Positions 37,030-48,583 of a DNA stretch of 64,000 nucleotides are shown one piece after another. Position numbers and translations under genes: made by a program. The stretch's first letter is position 1. The number at the start of each line of letters is the position of its first letter. The stretch spans positions 17,561,501 to 17,625,500 of the forward strand of contig OX344749.2 of NCBI GenBank assembly GCA_947034885.2. Reading direction: 5' to 3'. Origin of the DNA: Thuidium tamariscinum (lineage: Eukaryota > Streptophyta > Bryopsida > Hypnales > Thuidiaceae). The notes beneath the pieces are model-generated. The model was not told where the DNA came from, did no database searches, and saw only the letters and a program-made list of their open reading frames with translations.

Positions 37030-38215
37030 AACTTAGTGTGCCTTGTGCTATTGCCACAATCATCAAAATCAAAGTCAAATCAATTTTCCAATTTTCTAAT
37101 TCATAAAAACTTAAAAATTCAATAACTTTCACACAATAAGTCCAAACACCACGAAACAAAGCTTGTGTACCCCTCCTTGCTGAGGACTTTCCCAAAGTTC
37201 AAAGCATACAATCAACCAAGGGACACACATTCCATGAGATCTCAATATAACAAACAAAACAAATCAAACAAGCAAACTTAAAGTTATCATCGTGAGATGC
37301 TTTTCTCTGAGAAGGAGAAGGGGTCAATACGTCATTATTTGTGAGGCTGCTGAGAGGCGACATGTTTACCTGTTTCAATTCTGTTGATGTGATAGAAACG
37401 AATGTTTTTTCATGCTGATTGAGACACGGGCAAGATTGAACTAGATTCAAGTATAACTGGCAGATATTCCTGAATACATAGTATGTGAATTGTGACGAAC
37501 CAATTCTGAAATTCTGGACTTATACAAGGCTACACAGCCACAATTAAGGTAGGACCACCCATTCCCGACCAGGGCTCCATGCATAACCTATAGGCTGTAG
37601 TTATTTCCAATTAAGACTAGTGTGTCCTGTGCCTGTGCCATTGCCACAATCAAATCTAAAGTAAAAAAAAGTAATTTTTTATATATTTTTAATGCATGAA
37701 AATTTTGAAATTCAATAACGTAACATTCAGTAGCAGCCTGTCACACTGCCTCCTAGCGGATGAAATGGTGTGGAATATCCCACACCATTCCATTCAGCAC
37801 CAATGGTATTCCACACCATTCAGTAACTAAAGTTGCAACTCCAAAAAATGTCAGATGAAATTAGGTGATGGGGACTTCACTAAGGGGAAGGCAGTCCTTC
37901 CATGGGCTACTGAATGTTATGAATTCTCACACCATAGGTTCAAATGCCACAAAACAAAGTTTGTGCACCCCTTCTCAAGAAGGACTTTCCAATGGTACCA
38001 AGATTGCAACCAAAATCAAAGTAAAAGTAATTTTATTTATTTTTTAGGACCAAAAATACTCAAAAATCCATAACTTTCACACCATAGGTCGGAATGCCAC
38101 AAAACCAAGCCCATGCACCCCTCCTTGCCAAGAGCTTTCCGACGGTACGAAGCACATGGCCAAGAGATCTCAATGTGACAAACAAACAAACAAAACAAAA
38201 CATAACAAACTACAT
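37030..38215. repeat. Three diverged copies of a roughly 200-bp unit, one split by a MITE
   Basis: Unit A (about 37030-37270), unit B (about 37615-38000) and unit C (about 38007-38215) share the order: ATTGCCACAATC or a variant, AATAACTTTCACACCATAGG, CCACAAAACCAAG, CACCCCTCCTTGC, GGACTTTCC and GAGATCTCAATGTGAC (not every piece in each). Unit B is interrupted after AATAAC by the MITE at 37721-37919, with the unit resuming at TCACACCATAGG. No coding content recognised. Confidence 0.55.
37721..37919. mobile_element. MITE with TAACATTCAGTAGC ends, copy B (inverted)
   Basis: About 199 bp and the reverse-orientation relative of 15188-15381: both carry the GGCAGTCCT, GATGGGGACTTCAC and GTGTGGAATA segments in mirrored order. 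Terminal repeats are TAACATTCAGTAGC and GCTACTGAATGTTA. It interrupts a repeat unit whose uninterrupted relatives lie nearby, so it is a true insertion. Confidence 0.65.
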
Positions 38216-38307
38216 GTCTTAAGGAATGGATTGGAACATATTTCCAACTGAAGCTTGGAGTGTGGTTTTTCCTCCTTTTTAAGGTTGGGCTCAATAAAGG
38301 CCACTTC

Positions 38308-38412
38308 ACACTAACTTATGGCCGTTCAAGTCAAGAAGCTGTGGATTTCTACTAATCAAATTTGAGAAAACTATGGTATCTCAATTTGGACGGCCGTAAT
38401 GTGAAGTGGCCC
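38308..38412. mobile_element. Short MITE with GGCCACTTCACA ends
   Basis: About 105 bp with inverted ends GGCCACTTCACACTAACTTA and, reversed from the right, GGCCACTTCACATTACGGCC. GGCCGTTCAA and GGCCGTCCAAA pair further in. Too short to code. Confidence 0.5.
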
Positions 38413-39896
38413 TAGGATCATGATACATATCCCAAAGTAGTAAGCAAAAAAGTAGGAAGTAATGAGTGGAAAAATACTTAGTTTATGTTCAGAATTGGAA
38501 GAGTCTAAATATTGGCTATTAGTTTGAACATCTTTTGGACTCCCAAAAATCACAGTAATTTCAATTTTGGAGATAACATTCTGAAAATTTTATAGTCCCT
38601 ATATTTCCTATCTTCCTACATAGAAAAATTTTACTTGCCTCTTATTGCTTACAATTTGTGTGAAAATCGCTTAAGTGATCAATTATGGGTACCTCTACTT
38701 AAATAGACATATAATTCTTTGGAACCTTTGTCATTGAAAATGTTTTGTAGCTAAGCATAAAACTTTATCATGGTTGAGCGAGGGAAACCATTCTGAATCA
38801 TCTTCAAGGAGTTATCTTCAAAGAATCAATGAACTTAACCCTTGAACATTGATGCGAGCATTTTGTATCCAATGGATGACAAAAAAACGAGTTTGCTAGA
38901 TGTAGGAAAGCTATTTTCATCATTTTGGGAGCAATTATGAAAGTGGAGGTGAGAAATAGGGTTATTGAATGCATTATTGTTTTTAGGTGATGCAAGTAGT
39001 AATAGATTGTTCAATTTAAAGATTCAAAAGTATGGTGTAAGGGTTCCTACTACCCTTCATGCAATTTCGAAGAAGGCAATATGTGATGTGGATTTGGCTA
39101 GTCTAAACAATGTCCTCTCTTTTGGTCAATAGTGATGATGTTACTATTCATAGACAATTTTTATGCACAATGACTTGTCCATTCTTAAAACTAAGCTTAA
39201 AGGCTAGTCCTACAAATGGTGGAGGCCTTAAAACTTTCTTTTGAGCACTATAATCTAAGCAACTAAAGCCTTTAGAGCATTGGAGCAATGCTACTAGAAG
39301 TTATGCAAAATAAAAAAAACTCACAAGGTTGCAAACATGCATTGATTGATGAGCATGGTTATTTCATGTGCTTCTTTGACTCTTTGTTGCTAAAGTGCTA
39401 AGAACATGTGCTTTGTAATAGAAAAAATTTGATTCACCAAATGTCTCATGACGAGATCTGCAAATCTCTTTGTTGTATTTTCATACCAAGTCCTTGTTGT
39501 GAAGTGGAATATTCAATCAAGGGACTCAACAATATGCAGACTATTATTCATGAAGTCAAAGCTACTAATCTTGCTATTATTAGTACTTGTTCAATGAGGT
39601 GTTAGAATGGTGAAATCTCATTAATTAGTGGATCTAAAATTGGGGAAGCATGGAAAAGATAATGGGAAATATAGAAGGATTCCATGCTAAGCTCATAATT
39701 TGGCAAGCTTGGACTCTTCCATTTCTATTGGTGATCTAATAGCATAGAAGAAAAAGTAGCCTAGGTTTAGTCATTTGCCTCCTAGCCAACTTTTTTATGT
39801 CATAGTGCAAATGCTCTATGGTAGAACAATCCAATGTCATTTGTTGCCCAATTTTCATGACATGTCCGAGACCCTTTCATTTGCATCAATTACATG
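38413..39896. other. AT-rich intergenic DNA with possible decayed coding remnants
   Basis: No intact gene. Between about 39.3 and 39.7 kb several short frames in one direction (for example 39408-39605) read like broken coding sequence, but I recognise no family. It may be transposon-derived. Confidence 0.3.
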
Positions 39897-40575
39897 GGAT
39901 GATTGCAAGAAATAGTTGTACTATTTGGCATCACATTGGAAGTGATAAAATTACCATTGGTCATAACTTTTGGAGCATGTAGCCAATGTACTTGAGTTTT
40001 CATCAAAGATGATTAGTTTGAAAGTAATTTCTAGAGTCCATATTTTTCAATAATATCCAAAAGAGCATTTCCTAATTAAATTTCAATTTAGTTAATTTGT
40101 CACATTCTATGGTCAAGAGTTTTTTAAAATGTGTAGAGTGCCCAAAAAAAATGATGTGGATTGAAAATTTGTATGGGCTACTTCCACACTATACTATAGA
40201 GGCATGTGCCCACCAAAAAGAAAATTCAAAAAACATTATTCTATATCCTCTAAAATCATGCAAATAGGGCTTCTTTGTACTCGTAATTTTGAACACTAAA
40301 AATGGTTTCAAGATCATTCTTTTGGTGAAATCTCTTTACTACAAGGTGTTTTCAAATTTCAAAGTTTTAGTTTCTTTAAAAATTATTTTTCTTATTTTTT
40401 TCAAACTGAAACATCAAAATACTCCTATTTTCATGAAATTTTGCAATTTTCTAGTTTTACTTATAGAATTTTTCTACGCTTTTTCTTCTTGAGGTACCCT
40501 CTTTTTAAAGGTGCATGTATACATTAAACATATTTTTTTGCATTTAAAAATTTATTTTTCTAATTATAAAGTACT
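39897..40575. mobile_element. Partial relative of the 17.1-17.8 kb element
   Basis: The left end GGATGATTGCAAGAAATAG, followed by TTGTACTATTT, matches the terminal repeat of the 17089-17828 element. Near 40490-40575 the order AGGTACC, TGTATACAT, ATTTTTTT and TAAAGTACT matches 17678-17763 in the same order. No right terminal repeat is found, so the copy is truncated or strongly diverged. Confidence 0.45.
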
Positions 40576-43500
40576 CCCATAAGAAAATCACTAATTAGAC
40601 AAAAAAACAAAAGGCCTTTCTTGTGACCACCCCTTCCTATTAAAACAACTACACCCAAAAAAATCTGAGCAAACAATTGAACATCCTTTTCATTAAATTG
40701 TATTGAAATTTCTTTTGGGGGGTTTTGTTGGCAAAGGGAAAGGGGATTGAAGATTCTATTAGAATGCATTTCTTGGACATTGTATAAATAAACTATAATT
40801 ATTCAAAGTGCCAAAAATAGGTATTTTTAAAACCACCCCTAAACTCTCATGAATAGTGGACATATATTTCTAACAAAAATTTATATTGGAGAGTTTTAAA
40901 ATGGTGTTGAAATTAGAAGTAGTTATCTTAACTTAATCTTAATAACCTTATAGCATCTTAACAATGCACATCAAGAAGAGATGTAGCAATATGTAGTTTA
41001 GTAAGGATTTGTTTATACTAAATCAAATTAGTCCCAATAAACTTTGGAAAATCACAAAAAATTCATTCTACTTAAATGTCTGCATTCTCCTTGCAAATAG
41101 ATTCACTTGAACTTTTCAATCTCTAAAAAAATGTGAATTGACAAATAGCTTCTTCAAGGTGCCTAAATAGCAAATTGGGGTGGTAATAAGTTGATCTACT
41201 TTACATTTTAAGTCAAATTCATGAAGCCAAATGCATTGTAGAGATCATTGGAGGTAGCCAAGGTAGATAACTATTACAAATGCATTGAAAGCTTGACCAT
41301 TAAAACAAATGAATGAGGAGTTGTTCAAGTTGAAAGGATTTTGGATGTTTTAGCCTTTATTTTATACATTGGATAAAATATTATTGTTTTGAGTACATTA
41401 ATGAGAAAAAATGGAAAACATGTTGTATGAAAGGTCATATTTGTAGTGCTTCAACACTAAATAATTGGATTAGTAACATAGAAGAACCCAATTTTAAGTG
41501 TTCCACAATGTTGCACCCTATAAAAGGTCCTTTGAATGTACAATGTAGAAGTTTAAATCACATGAGTCTATGATCCTCCATGCTTTAGACTATAGTACTT
41601 GGATTTGTAACAAGCATAGCAAGTAGCTAAAGATACAATAATGATCACCTCTTGTAGATAAAACAATTCATACTAAAATATGTTTATGTTAACAATAATC
41701 AATTCAAAGTCAATAAAGCCCCCACCACACTATTGGTCTACAATTAATTATAGGAACCTACAAATCTTCACTTTGTATTTGAATAAATAAATATTCATTT
41801 TAGTATTTCTCAATTTTTTTAATATTGTTGGAATAGGTGCAAAAAGGCTAATCTATTGAACATCTTTTCTAATTCTCTATAATCTTTGATGCACTCAATC
41901 TTCTTGAATAGATGTGTATAGGTTTGCCTACCTTAGTGTACTTACATTTGATCCAATAAGCTTATCTTTCGATAAACATCTATTGTTGCTAATGATCTAG
42001 TGGAAAATCAATGTTGCTAAATAATACTTTAAATTTAGTTATTGATGAATGAAAATAGTGTACTATTGTTTGGAGAAATCAATTTACGATTTGAATTTTC
42101 TTTTGTTCGGCATTCATTGTAATAAATAATTTTAAACATAAAAAATGAAATTTTAATGCATGGTAAGTTGTATTGACCATTTTATAGTTTTTGAATATCA
42201 ATCCAAAACTTAACTCCTAAATGCCCAAGGCCTTTTTTGAGCTTCTAGGAATTTGCTTTAAATTGAACAAAAAGTCAACTTTATGATGAGCTTTATCAAT
42301 TTTAAAAAAATGTAACTGTACAGATTCAAACTTGACATGTTAGAGATCACTTAGGAAAAGAAAACTCAACAATATTATTTATGGATTGAAAGATTACAAT
42401 GTCTAATCATGTGTGTGTTAAAATTGCAAAAGTGATGCGGAGCTTTGTAATCCTCTATTCACAAGTCAAATCTAAAAAGTTGGTGACTACAAAAATATAA
42501 GGTGAAAGGGTCTAACATGCATAACCCCAATCAATGTATGGCTTTTAAAAATCTACTCTACAATTTTTTTAGATTAATTTCTAATGTGATTTTTTCTCCA
42601 AGATCTAGTGTAATTGAGGCTCATTCCAAGAGCCCTCAACACTAGAAAAATTCAAGATTGCAATGGGTACCCATGTACAAAATCTTGAATAAAAAGATAA
42701 TAGTCAATCATTTTCAAGATCAGGTTTTCAATTCTCAAAGAGTCAAAGTAGACTTAAAAAAGAATTCTCCAAATATATAAACTACTAAAAATATTAACTT
42801 GGTTAGATTTTCTTTAACTTCAAAGTTTTGTGAATACCAGATCTTGGTGCCTTGGATATCTAGAGGTTAAGCATTTATAAAAAAATTGAGTAGTTGATAT
42901 CAATGCCATCAAAAAATTTCAACTTCATGTACTTTTTAGTTAACTAAATTGGCAAACTTCTATAACAAAATTTTACATTTGACTATATGAATAATTTTTG
43001 AAAATCATGTCTTTAGAGTATATAAGAAGATGCAAACCTCCCAAAAGTCTGCAAAATCAAATATTTAGCACATTGTGATTTGGTTCAAATCTTTGAATAT
43101 GAAGAAATTAAAGTACATCTACAAATCTTGATTGTTTTTTCAAGAAAGACCAAGGGCTCTAAGATACTTCCATAAAATGACATTATTTTCCATGCAAATA
43201 TTGTGACTTGCTCCTTGAATATATAACTAAAAAACAATAATATAAAATCACAATTACTATTGTCAAACAATACTCCAAAAATTTGGCAATTAACAATGCT
43301 TTAATCTAAATTGTATACATTAAGTCTTAAGCCCATATCAATTGTCATTGAATTTGGCAAATTTGAAATTATTGACCTTTTAGGTTCCAATGTTAGTTGG
43401 CATTCTAAATTCATACATTTGTTTATTTGCATGATAATGAATAAGTGGGATATAAAATTCAACCTCTTTCCTTCCTTTTATCAATTGCAAACTTTCTTGC

Positions 43501-44690
43501 TAATTTATTGTAGATATTCAAGTCCACATAAAGACTACTATAAAGGACAAGGAAAACACAACAACAAAGAGAAAATATCAATAGAAATATTACCTTCTAA
43601 ATTGCCAAGTAGACTTTTTACAAATCAAGAATCTACTTTAGAAAATTGCATTTGCCCTTGAGAATTTCTATTGTAGCCCTATATGTACCACCTTCCAAAA
43701 GAAAAAGACAACGACACTCATTGTTGTCTTGCAAATGCAACATGTGCAATACTACTATAAAATCCCTAACATACCAAAACAAAAGACTAAAGGGCACATT
43801 AATGTTTAAATCTACATTGAAATGCCATTAATCTTCATAAAAATCAATTTTTGTATGAGTCAACAACTCCTTTGAACTCAACTTTCCATTTGGAACCAAC
43901 TAAGTATAAATTTGTCTTATTGTTTAGGGTGGCACTAATTTAAAAAAGTGCTTGTCAGAATCCCATTATTTCCTTCTAATCCTTGCAAATATCCTTGTGA
44001 TTCTACAAATTTTGTGAATGACACTAATTTTGAACCTTCACTAAGTTACATGATACTTTTGTGCAAATTTCAAATAAATCATAAATAAAATTTAGATATT
44101 CGTTTTTACACTTTAAAAAAATTACAATAGATTGAAAGCAACTTTTATTTTAAAAAGAATTAGAAAAACAACAACCAATTTTTCCAATACTCATGTGATA
44201 CTTGGGTGTTGTTTATAGATATTCTTATGAAATCTAAACAGTAATACCTAAGTAAAAAATGTCTACTAACTTTTAAATACAATAAGAATTTAAACTAAAA
44301 ATAACTTCAAAGTTTGCGTGAGTAGGTGTTTGAAACTAAGAGAGACTAATACCAACCTCTTTGATTGAGGTTGGACTGACTTTATCTCTTAACGAGATGG
44401 TGTCCTAAATTTAAACAATAAATAGACACCTTCTATGAGCTTTTTTGAATACTAAATCTCTCATTCATCATAACAATGTTTGAATTTTAAAATACCACAC
44501 TTTCAACACGGTGAATTTACTGAAATTATGAAATTATGGTAAGATATGGACATCCATGTAGGTATAATAAAAAATATGCCCAAATTAATGAAAGAATTCG
44601 CGCGCAATCTAACAGTCTCGGTGCTTCAAACTTAATGCATTGCGAAAAAAACAAGTGGCCCGAAGTCTAAATCCAACAAGCGAAGCGGTC
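40576..44690. other. AT-rich intergenic DNA and upstream region of the left SF3B4 copy
   Basis: About 4.1 kb with no supported gene. The last 100-200 bp should contain the promoter of the left SF3B4 copy, and it shows no similarity to the DNA upstream of the right copy. Confidence 0.4.
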
Positions 44691-44700
44691 GTTCTCCGCA

Positions 44701-44710
44701 AAACCCTAAA
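44701..44710 (+). promoter_or_regulatory. Telo-box in the SF3B4 leader (left copy)
   Basis: AAACCCTAAA, the plant telo-box found near transcription starts of many translation and RNA-processing genes, lies 192 bp upstream of the start codon and only 10 bp inside the repeat arm. The right copy has it at 54478-54487. Function is inferred from the motif alone. Confidence 0.5.
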
Positions 44711-44901
44711 CCCCGAACCCAGGCCTCTCCGACTTGCGCATCCTCCTCGTCTTTGCAGAAACCTCTGCTTGGGCTGCATCGTCTCCATTCAGTTGTTGCT
44801 GTCCTCGTTGCGGTCTTTGGTGTTGTTGGTGAAGACGGTGCCGCATGTGAGGAGTCCGACGGGTGGTCTTCCTCCGCGGCCACTCTGGCGTGCGCTTTCC
44901 C

Positions 44902-47851
44902 ATGACGACGCGCATCACGCCCGGCGTGGGCGCCAATCTGCTGGGCCAGCACGCCGCGGAGCGCAACCAGGATGCCACGGCCTACGTTGGAAACCTCGAC
45001 TCCCAGGTGAGATACTCGGGCCCCCCCCATTCCCATTTCGCAAATCCGCTCTCCCCTCCTTCCTCTGCTCCGTCGATGCCTTCAGTCGCATTCTCTCGTC
45101 GGGCAGGAACGAGCGCGCTCATTTTGAGTCGCGACGCTGGGTTTGGTCGCTCGTTCAATGGCGTTGACGTCGGGGTCATGGCCTTCGCGAGTGGCGAGAT
45201 GGGTCTCTGTCAGCCATGCAGTTCCGGTCCATGAATTTGGGCAACTGCCTTGAACCCTAAAATTTCTCTACGTAAAATTACGGAGTGCCGGGCCTCCTCC
45301 GCCTTGCGTGTCGTAGGAACTAATACTTCGTAGGAATCGTTGGATTCGCGTGCGATGATCGCGTGCAAGCTGATTGGAAGCGTTTGTTGTGGACGGAACA
45401 GGTCTCCGAGGAGCTTCTGTGGGAGTTGTTCGTTCAGGCCGGCCCCGTCGGTGAGTGATATCCACCTCTTCCCTGCGCTGTGAAGTTGACGTCCGTCGTT
45501 GCAGAATCTGTACTTGCGTGCTTATGGTTGGAATTTTCGCGAATGCAAATGAGCAGCAAGTCGGAACAGATTGCCGAGGTCTAAAGCAGATGTCCTGCGA
45601 AGGCTGGATCATGAGCCGGCGAGAGATTGAATGTGCACAGAGTGGTTCCACTCGTCCGAAGTCCTCGTGGTGTTTAGGACCGTTTCTCTGGGGTGTTGTA
45701 TGTTCGTGTGGTTTGCGAGCGGAGTTTGATGCGTGTGTCGTGTTGTTGGTTGGAACCAGTGAACGTTTACGTGCCGAAGGACAGGGTCACGAATTTGCAC
45801 CAAGGCTATGGATTCGTGGAGTTCCGAAGCGAGGAGGATGCCGATTACGTGAGTGGCATCCCTACCCGGAGTCCCGGATACGATGGTGTTTTGAGACTTT
45901 TTGTTGTGGTGGTCCGAATGCTGTTGTTCTGTCCGTTGATTCTTGGGCTCACGAGACTGTGTGAACTTTTGCGTAGGCTATCAAGATCCTGAACATGATC
46001 AAGTTGTATGGCAAGCCCATTCGAGTGAACAAGGTGAGCTATGTTACTTTCCGCCTTCGTTGTTTCAGCGGGGAATTGAGAGGCGGGAGTATGTTTAGTC
46101 GGCCTTTTCGGTGTGATGTGTTGGTGGGAGAAGAATTGTTGTGACGAAGGATTCCAATTTGAACGAATGAGCATCGGTAATTTTTTTTCGAGTTCATGGG
46201 ACGAGTATTCTATCATGGGAGTCCAAGTAAGGAAGCGAGTTGGTTGTTGATATCTTTGATTCAGGCATCTCAAGACAAGAAGAGTTTGGATGTGGGAGCC
46301 AATCTGTTTGTGGGTAACTTGGATCCTGTAAGTGACTTCCGTGCCCTTTTTGCCTCTGATATAGGACAGATTCGTCATTGAGCATGACTTCCTGACAAAT
46401 TGCAGCCTGTTCTTGTTTTTTTTTTCGAGTGTGACTAGCTGACGCGGCGCTTTGTCGTGCAGGACGTGGACGAGAAACTGCTTTACGATACTTTTAGTGC
46501 TTTTGGCGTGATAGTGACGAACCCGAAGGTACATTTCCATCCCGTGGATGTGGCGGCGGAATTTTGATGTTCTGCTTGTCCGGAGCTGACTTTTGTGTCT
46601 TGAACATATTTTTCAAGCCATGGCATTTTTCGAGCAATGAGCGGGGCTTCAGGACCCGGTTTCGTTCTTCTGTAGATTTCTTGGGTCAATGGTTGTATTT
46701 TTTTTTTTCAGATCATGAGGGATCCCGATTCTGGAAACTCTCGAGGGTTTGGCTTCATCAGCTACGACTCCTTCGAAGCTTCAGATTCTGCAATTGAGGT
46801 GAGCCTCGCACGTACTTGGGGTTGTTGCGGAGGGTGGTACGTAATTTTTTCGCGAGTGGTGGGTTTCTGGAACGGGGTTTAGAGGATGAGCTCACTCACT
46901 GAAGGGAGGGATATGGATGGGATGGTGCAGGCCATGAACGGGCAGTATCTGTGCAATCGAGCCATCACCGTGTCGTATGCTTACAAGAAGGATACGAAAG
47001 GCGAGCGGCATGGGACTCTGGCTGGTACGCATCTGATCCCGATTGTCAAGTTTCCAGTATGCTTGAGATGCTGGTGGTTTGTGAGGCATTGGGGAAAGTT
47101 GTGGATGTATTGATGAGGTACGGTTGTCGCTTTCTTTTTTGACGTGGTTGTTTGCCGGTGTGTGTTGCGTCGGTCAGAGCGCATGTTGGCCTCGAACAAT
47201 CCGAACGCGACGAAGAATCGTCCGCACACTCTGTTCGCCAGTGGTCCTCCGCAGCTGGTCGGTCCCCCGCAGCTGGGCCAAGGGCTTCCTCCCCCTCCGG
47301 CTCAAGGCAATGGCGGCGTGGGGATGAACATGAACGGGCCGCTGCATCCTCCCCCACCGTTCAACGGCGGTCCTCCGCCGATGCCTCCTCCGCCCCAACA
47401 AGGTCAGATAATACAGGGCCTGCCACCCCCGCCGCAGGGGTACGGCGGGCCTCCGATGCTGCAGCAGCAGCAGCAGCCACAGCCGGGTGGTCCGCCCCCT
47501 CCGTGGGTCAATCAGGGCCCCCCGATGGGGATGCAGCAACAGGGCATGCCGCCTCCTCCGCAGTTCAGACCAGGCTCGCACATGCCTCCGCCTCCGCATG
47601 GGTTCCAGGGCGGGGGTCCTCCGCCCCCGATGGGCATGGGGGGACCTCCTCCTCCTTGGGGCCGAGGGCCCCCTCCGCAGGGCATGCGCCCGCCTCCACC
47701 CGGCATGCAGCAGCAGCAACAGCAGCAAGGGATGCAGCAAGGGATGCCTTCGCCTCCTCGAGGTCCTCCGGGCATGCCTCCTCCGCCAGGGAGCATGATG
47801 GGAGGTCCTGGTGGGCGGCCTCCTCCTCCACCCGACAACCAGGGTCGGTAG
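44902..47851 (+). CDS. SF3B4: Splicing factor 3B subunit 4 (SAP49), left copy
   Basis: RNA-binding subunit of the SF3b complex in U2 snRNP; in other eukaryotes it contacts SF3B2 and pre-mRNA near the branch site. Nine exons, 427 residues: 44902-45006, 45402-45450, 45760-45848, 45977-46033, 46265-46327, 46463-46528, 46712-46798, 46931-47024, 47178-47851, all GT-AG with matching phase. Two RRM domains: RRM1 with AYVGNL (27-32) and GYGFVEF (67-73), RRM2 with LFVGNL (114-119) and RGFGFISY (154-161). A proline/glycine/methionine-rich tail with short glutamine runs fills about 215-427, as in the family (human 424 residues). The start is the first ATG, giving [16 protein letters not shown], the conserved N-terminus. 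Residue 192 region reads [11 protein letters not shown]. The tail has Ser at the codon 47750-47752, where the other copy has Pro. Nothing suggests decay. Confidence 0.97.
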
Positions 47852-48583
47852 GACATGAGCGTAGGTAGGCTAGGTTAGCTTTTTGTAGATAATTGGCGAT
47901 GCCGCCCCCTGTAGATCTTTCGGAGCAATTGCGAGAAGTAGTTTCTGTAGTTTTGATCGGGAATGGTTCGGGCAGCATGACGCTACTTTGTGAAGTACCT
48001 CTTCCTCCGTTCCGAGTACCGGAGGGCAAGAATGGAGTTCCGTGATCATCGTTTAAGCACGTCGGGGAACTTTGAAACATGGCTCTGGATCTGTTGAATG
48101 TTTTGTGTTCAATTTCATATGTGTGTTGTATGTTGAACGCATGTGACTCTGCTGTGTGCGAGTGAGCGGGTTTAGTCTTTTCGTGAGCGGGCTACTTCTG
48201 CGGTTTTTCTTACTTTCGCAGCCTGATGCAGACTGCTTGAAGAAGTACGATGACTGGGAGAAGCGAAGGCCAGCAATTTACGTTGTGTTGTGTGCCAGGT
48301 GGTCGCTTGGGCACGCGCGTTATCAGGTTTGTTGAATGTGACTGGGAGCATTCATGTCTTTTGGCGTTGGTGATGGAGGATGCAATGGAACGTTGCAATA
48401 GTTTCGTTGGCAGTAAGTGCATGCTTTTTGTGACATTTTTAATTCGGAATACGTCGAGAGGGGCTTTCCATTTCCAAGGGGAGCAGAGTCTTACCATCTT
48501 TATGAGGGTATTGCCGCCTAAGGCCTGGGAACGTGTATCATTCACCGTCGGGTGGAACTGATGATTTGGAAGAGCGTTATTAG

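Larger units (their letters stand above)
44691..48583 (+). repeat. Left arm of a 3.89-kb inverted repeat
   Basis: This pairs base for base with 50605-54497 in inverse orientation: left plus right coordinates sum to 99188 for every reading frame checked, so there are no internal indels. Differences appear only near the edges (44695, 48575, 48579) and at one internal site (47750, T versus C on the sense strand). It contains the whole SF3B4 gene from its 5' leader to about 730 bp past the stop. Confidence 0.95.

Noticed and set aside
44863-44901. An upstream extension of the SF3B4 frame starting at a GTG
   Set aside because: The conserved family N-terminus MTTRITPG begins at the ATG at 44902; a GTG start is not expected in a nuclear gene.
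45845-46540. 231-residue open frame antisense to SF3B4 introns and exons (mirror at 52648-53343)
   Set aside because: It covers spliced introns and exons in antisense, has no family match, and exists twice only because the locus is duplicated.
47152-47868. Long overlapping reading frames in other frames and on the other strand of the last SF3B4 exon (and the mirror set at 51320-52014)
   Set aside because: They arise from the GC-rich proline-codon repeat; only the frame encoding the proline-rich tail continues from the RRM exons with correct phase.
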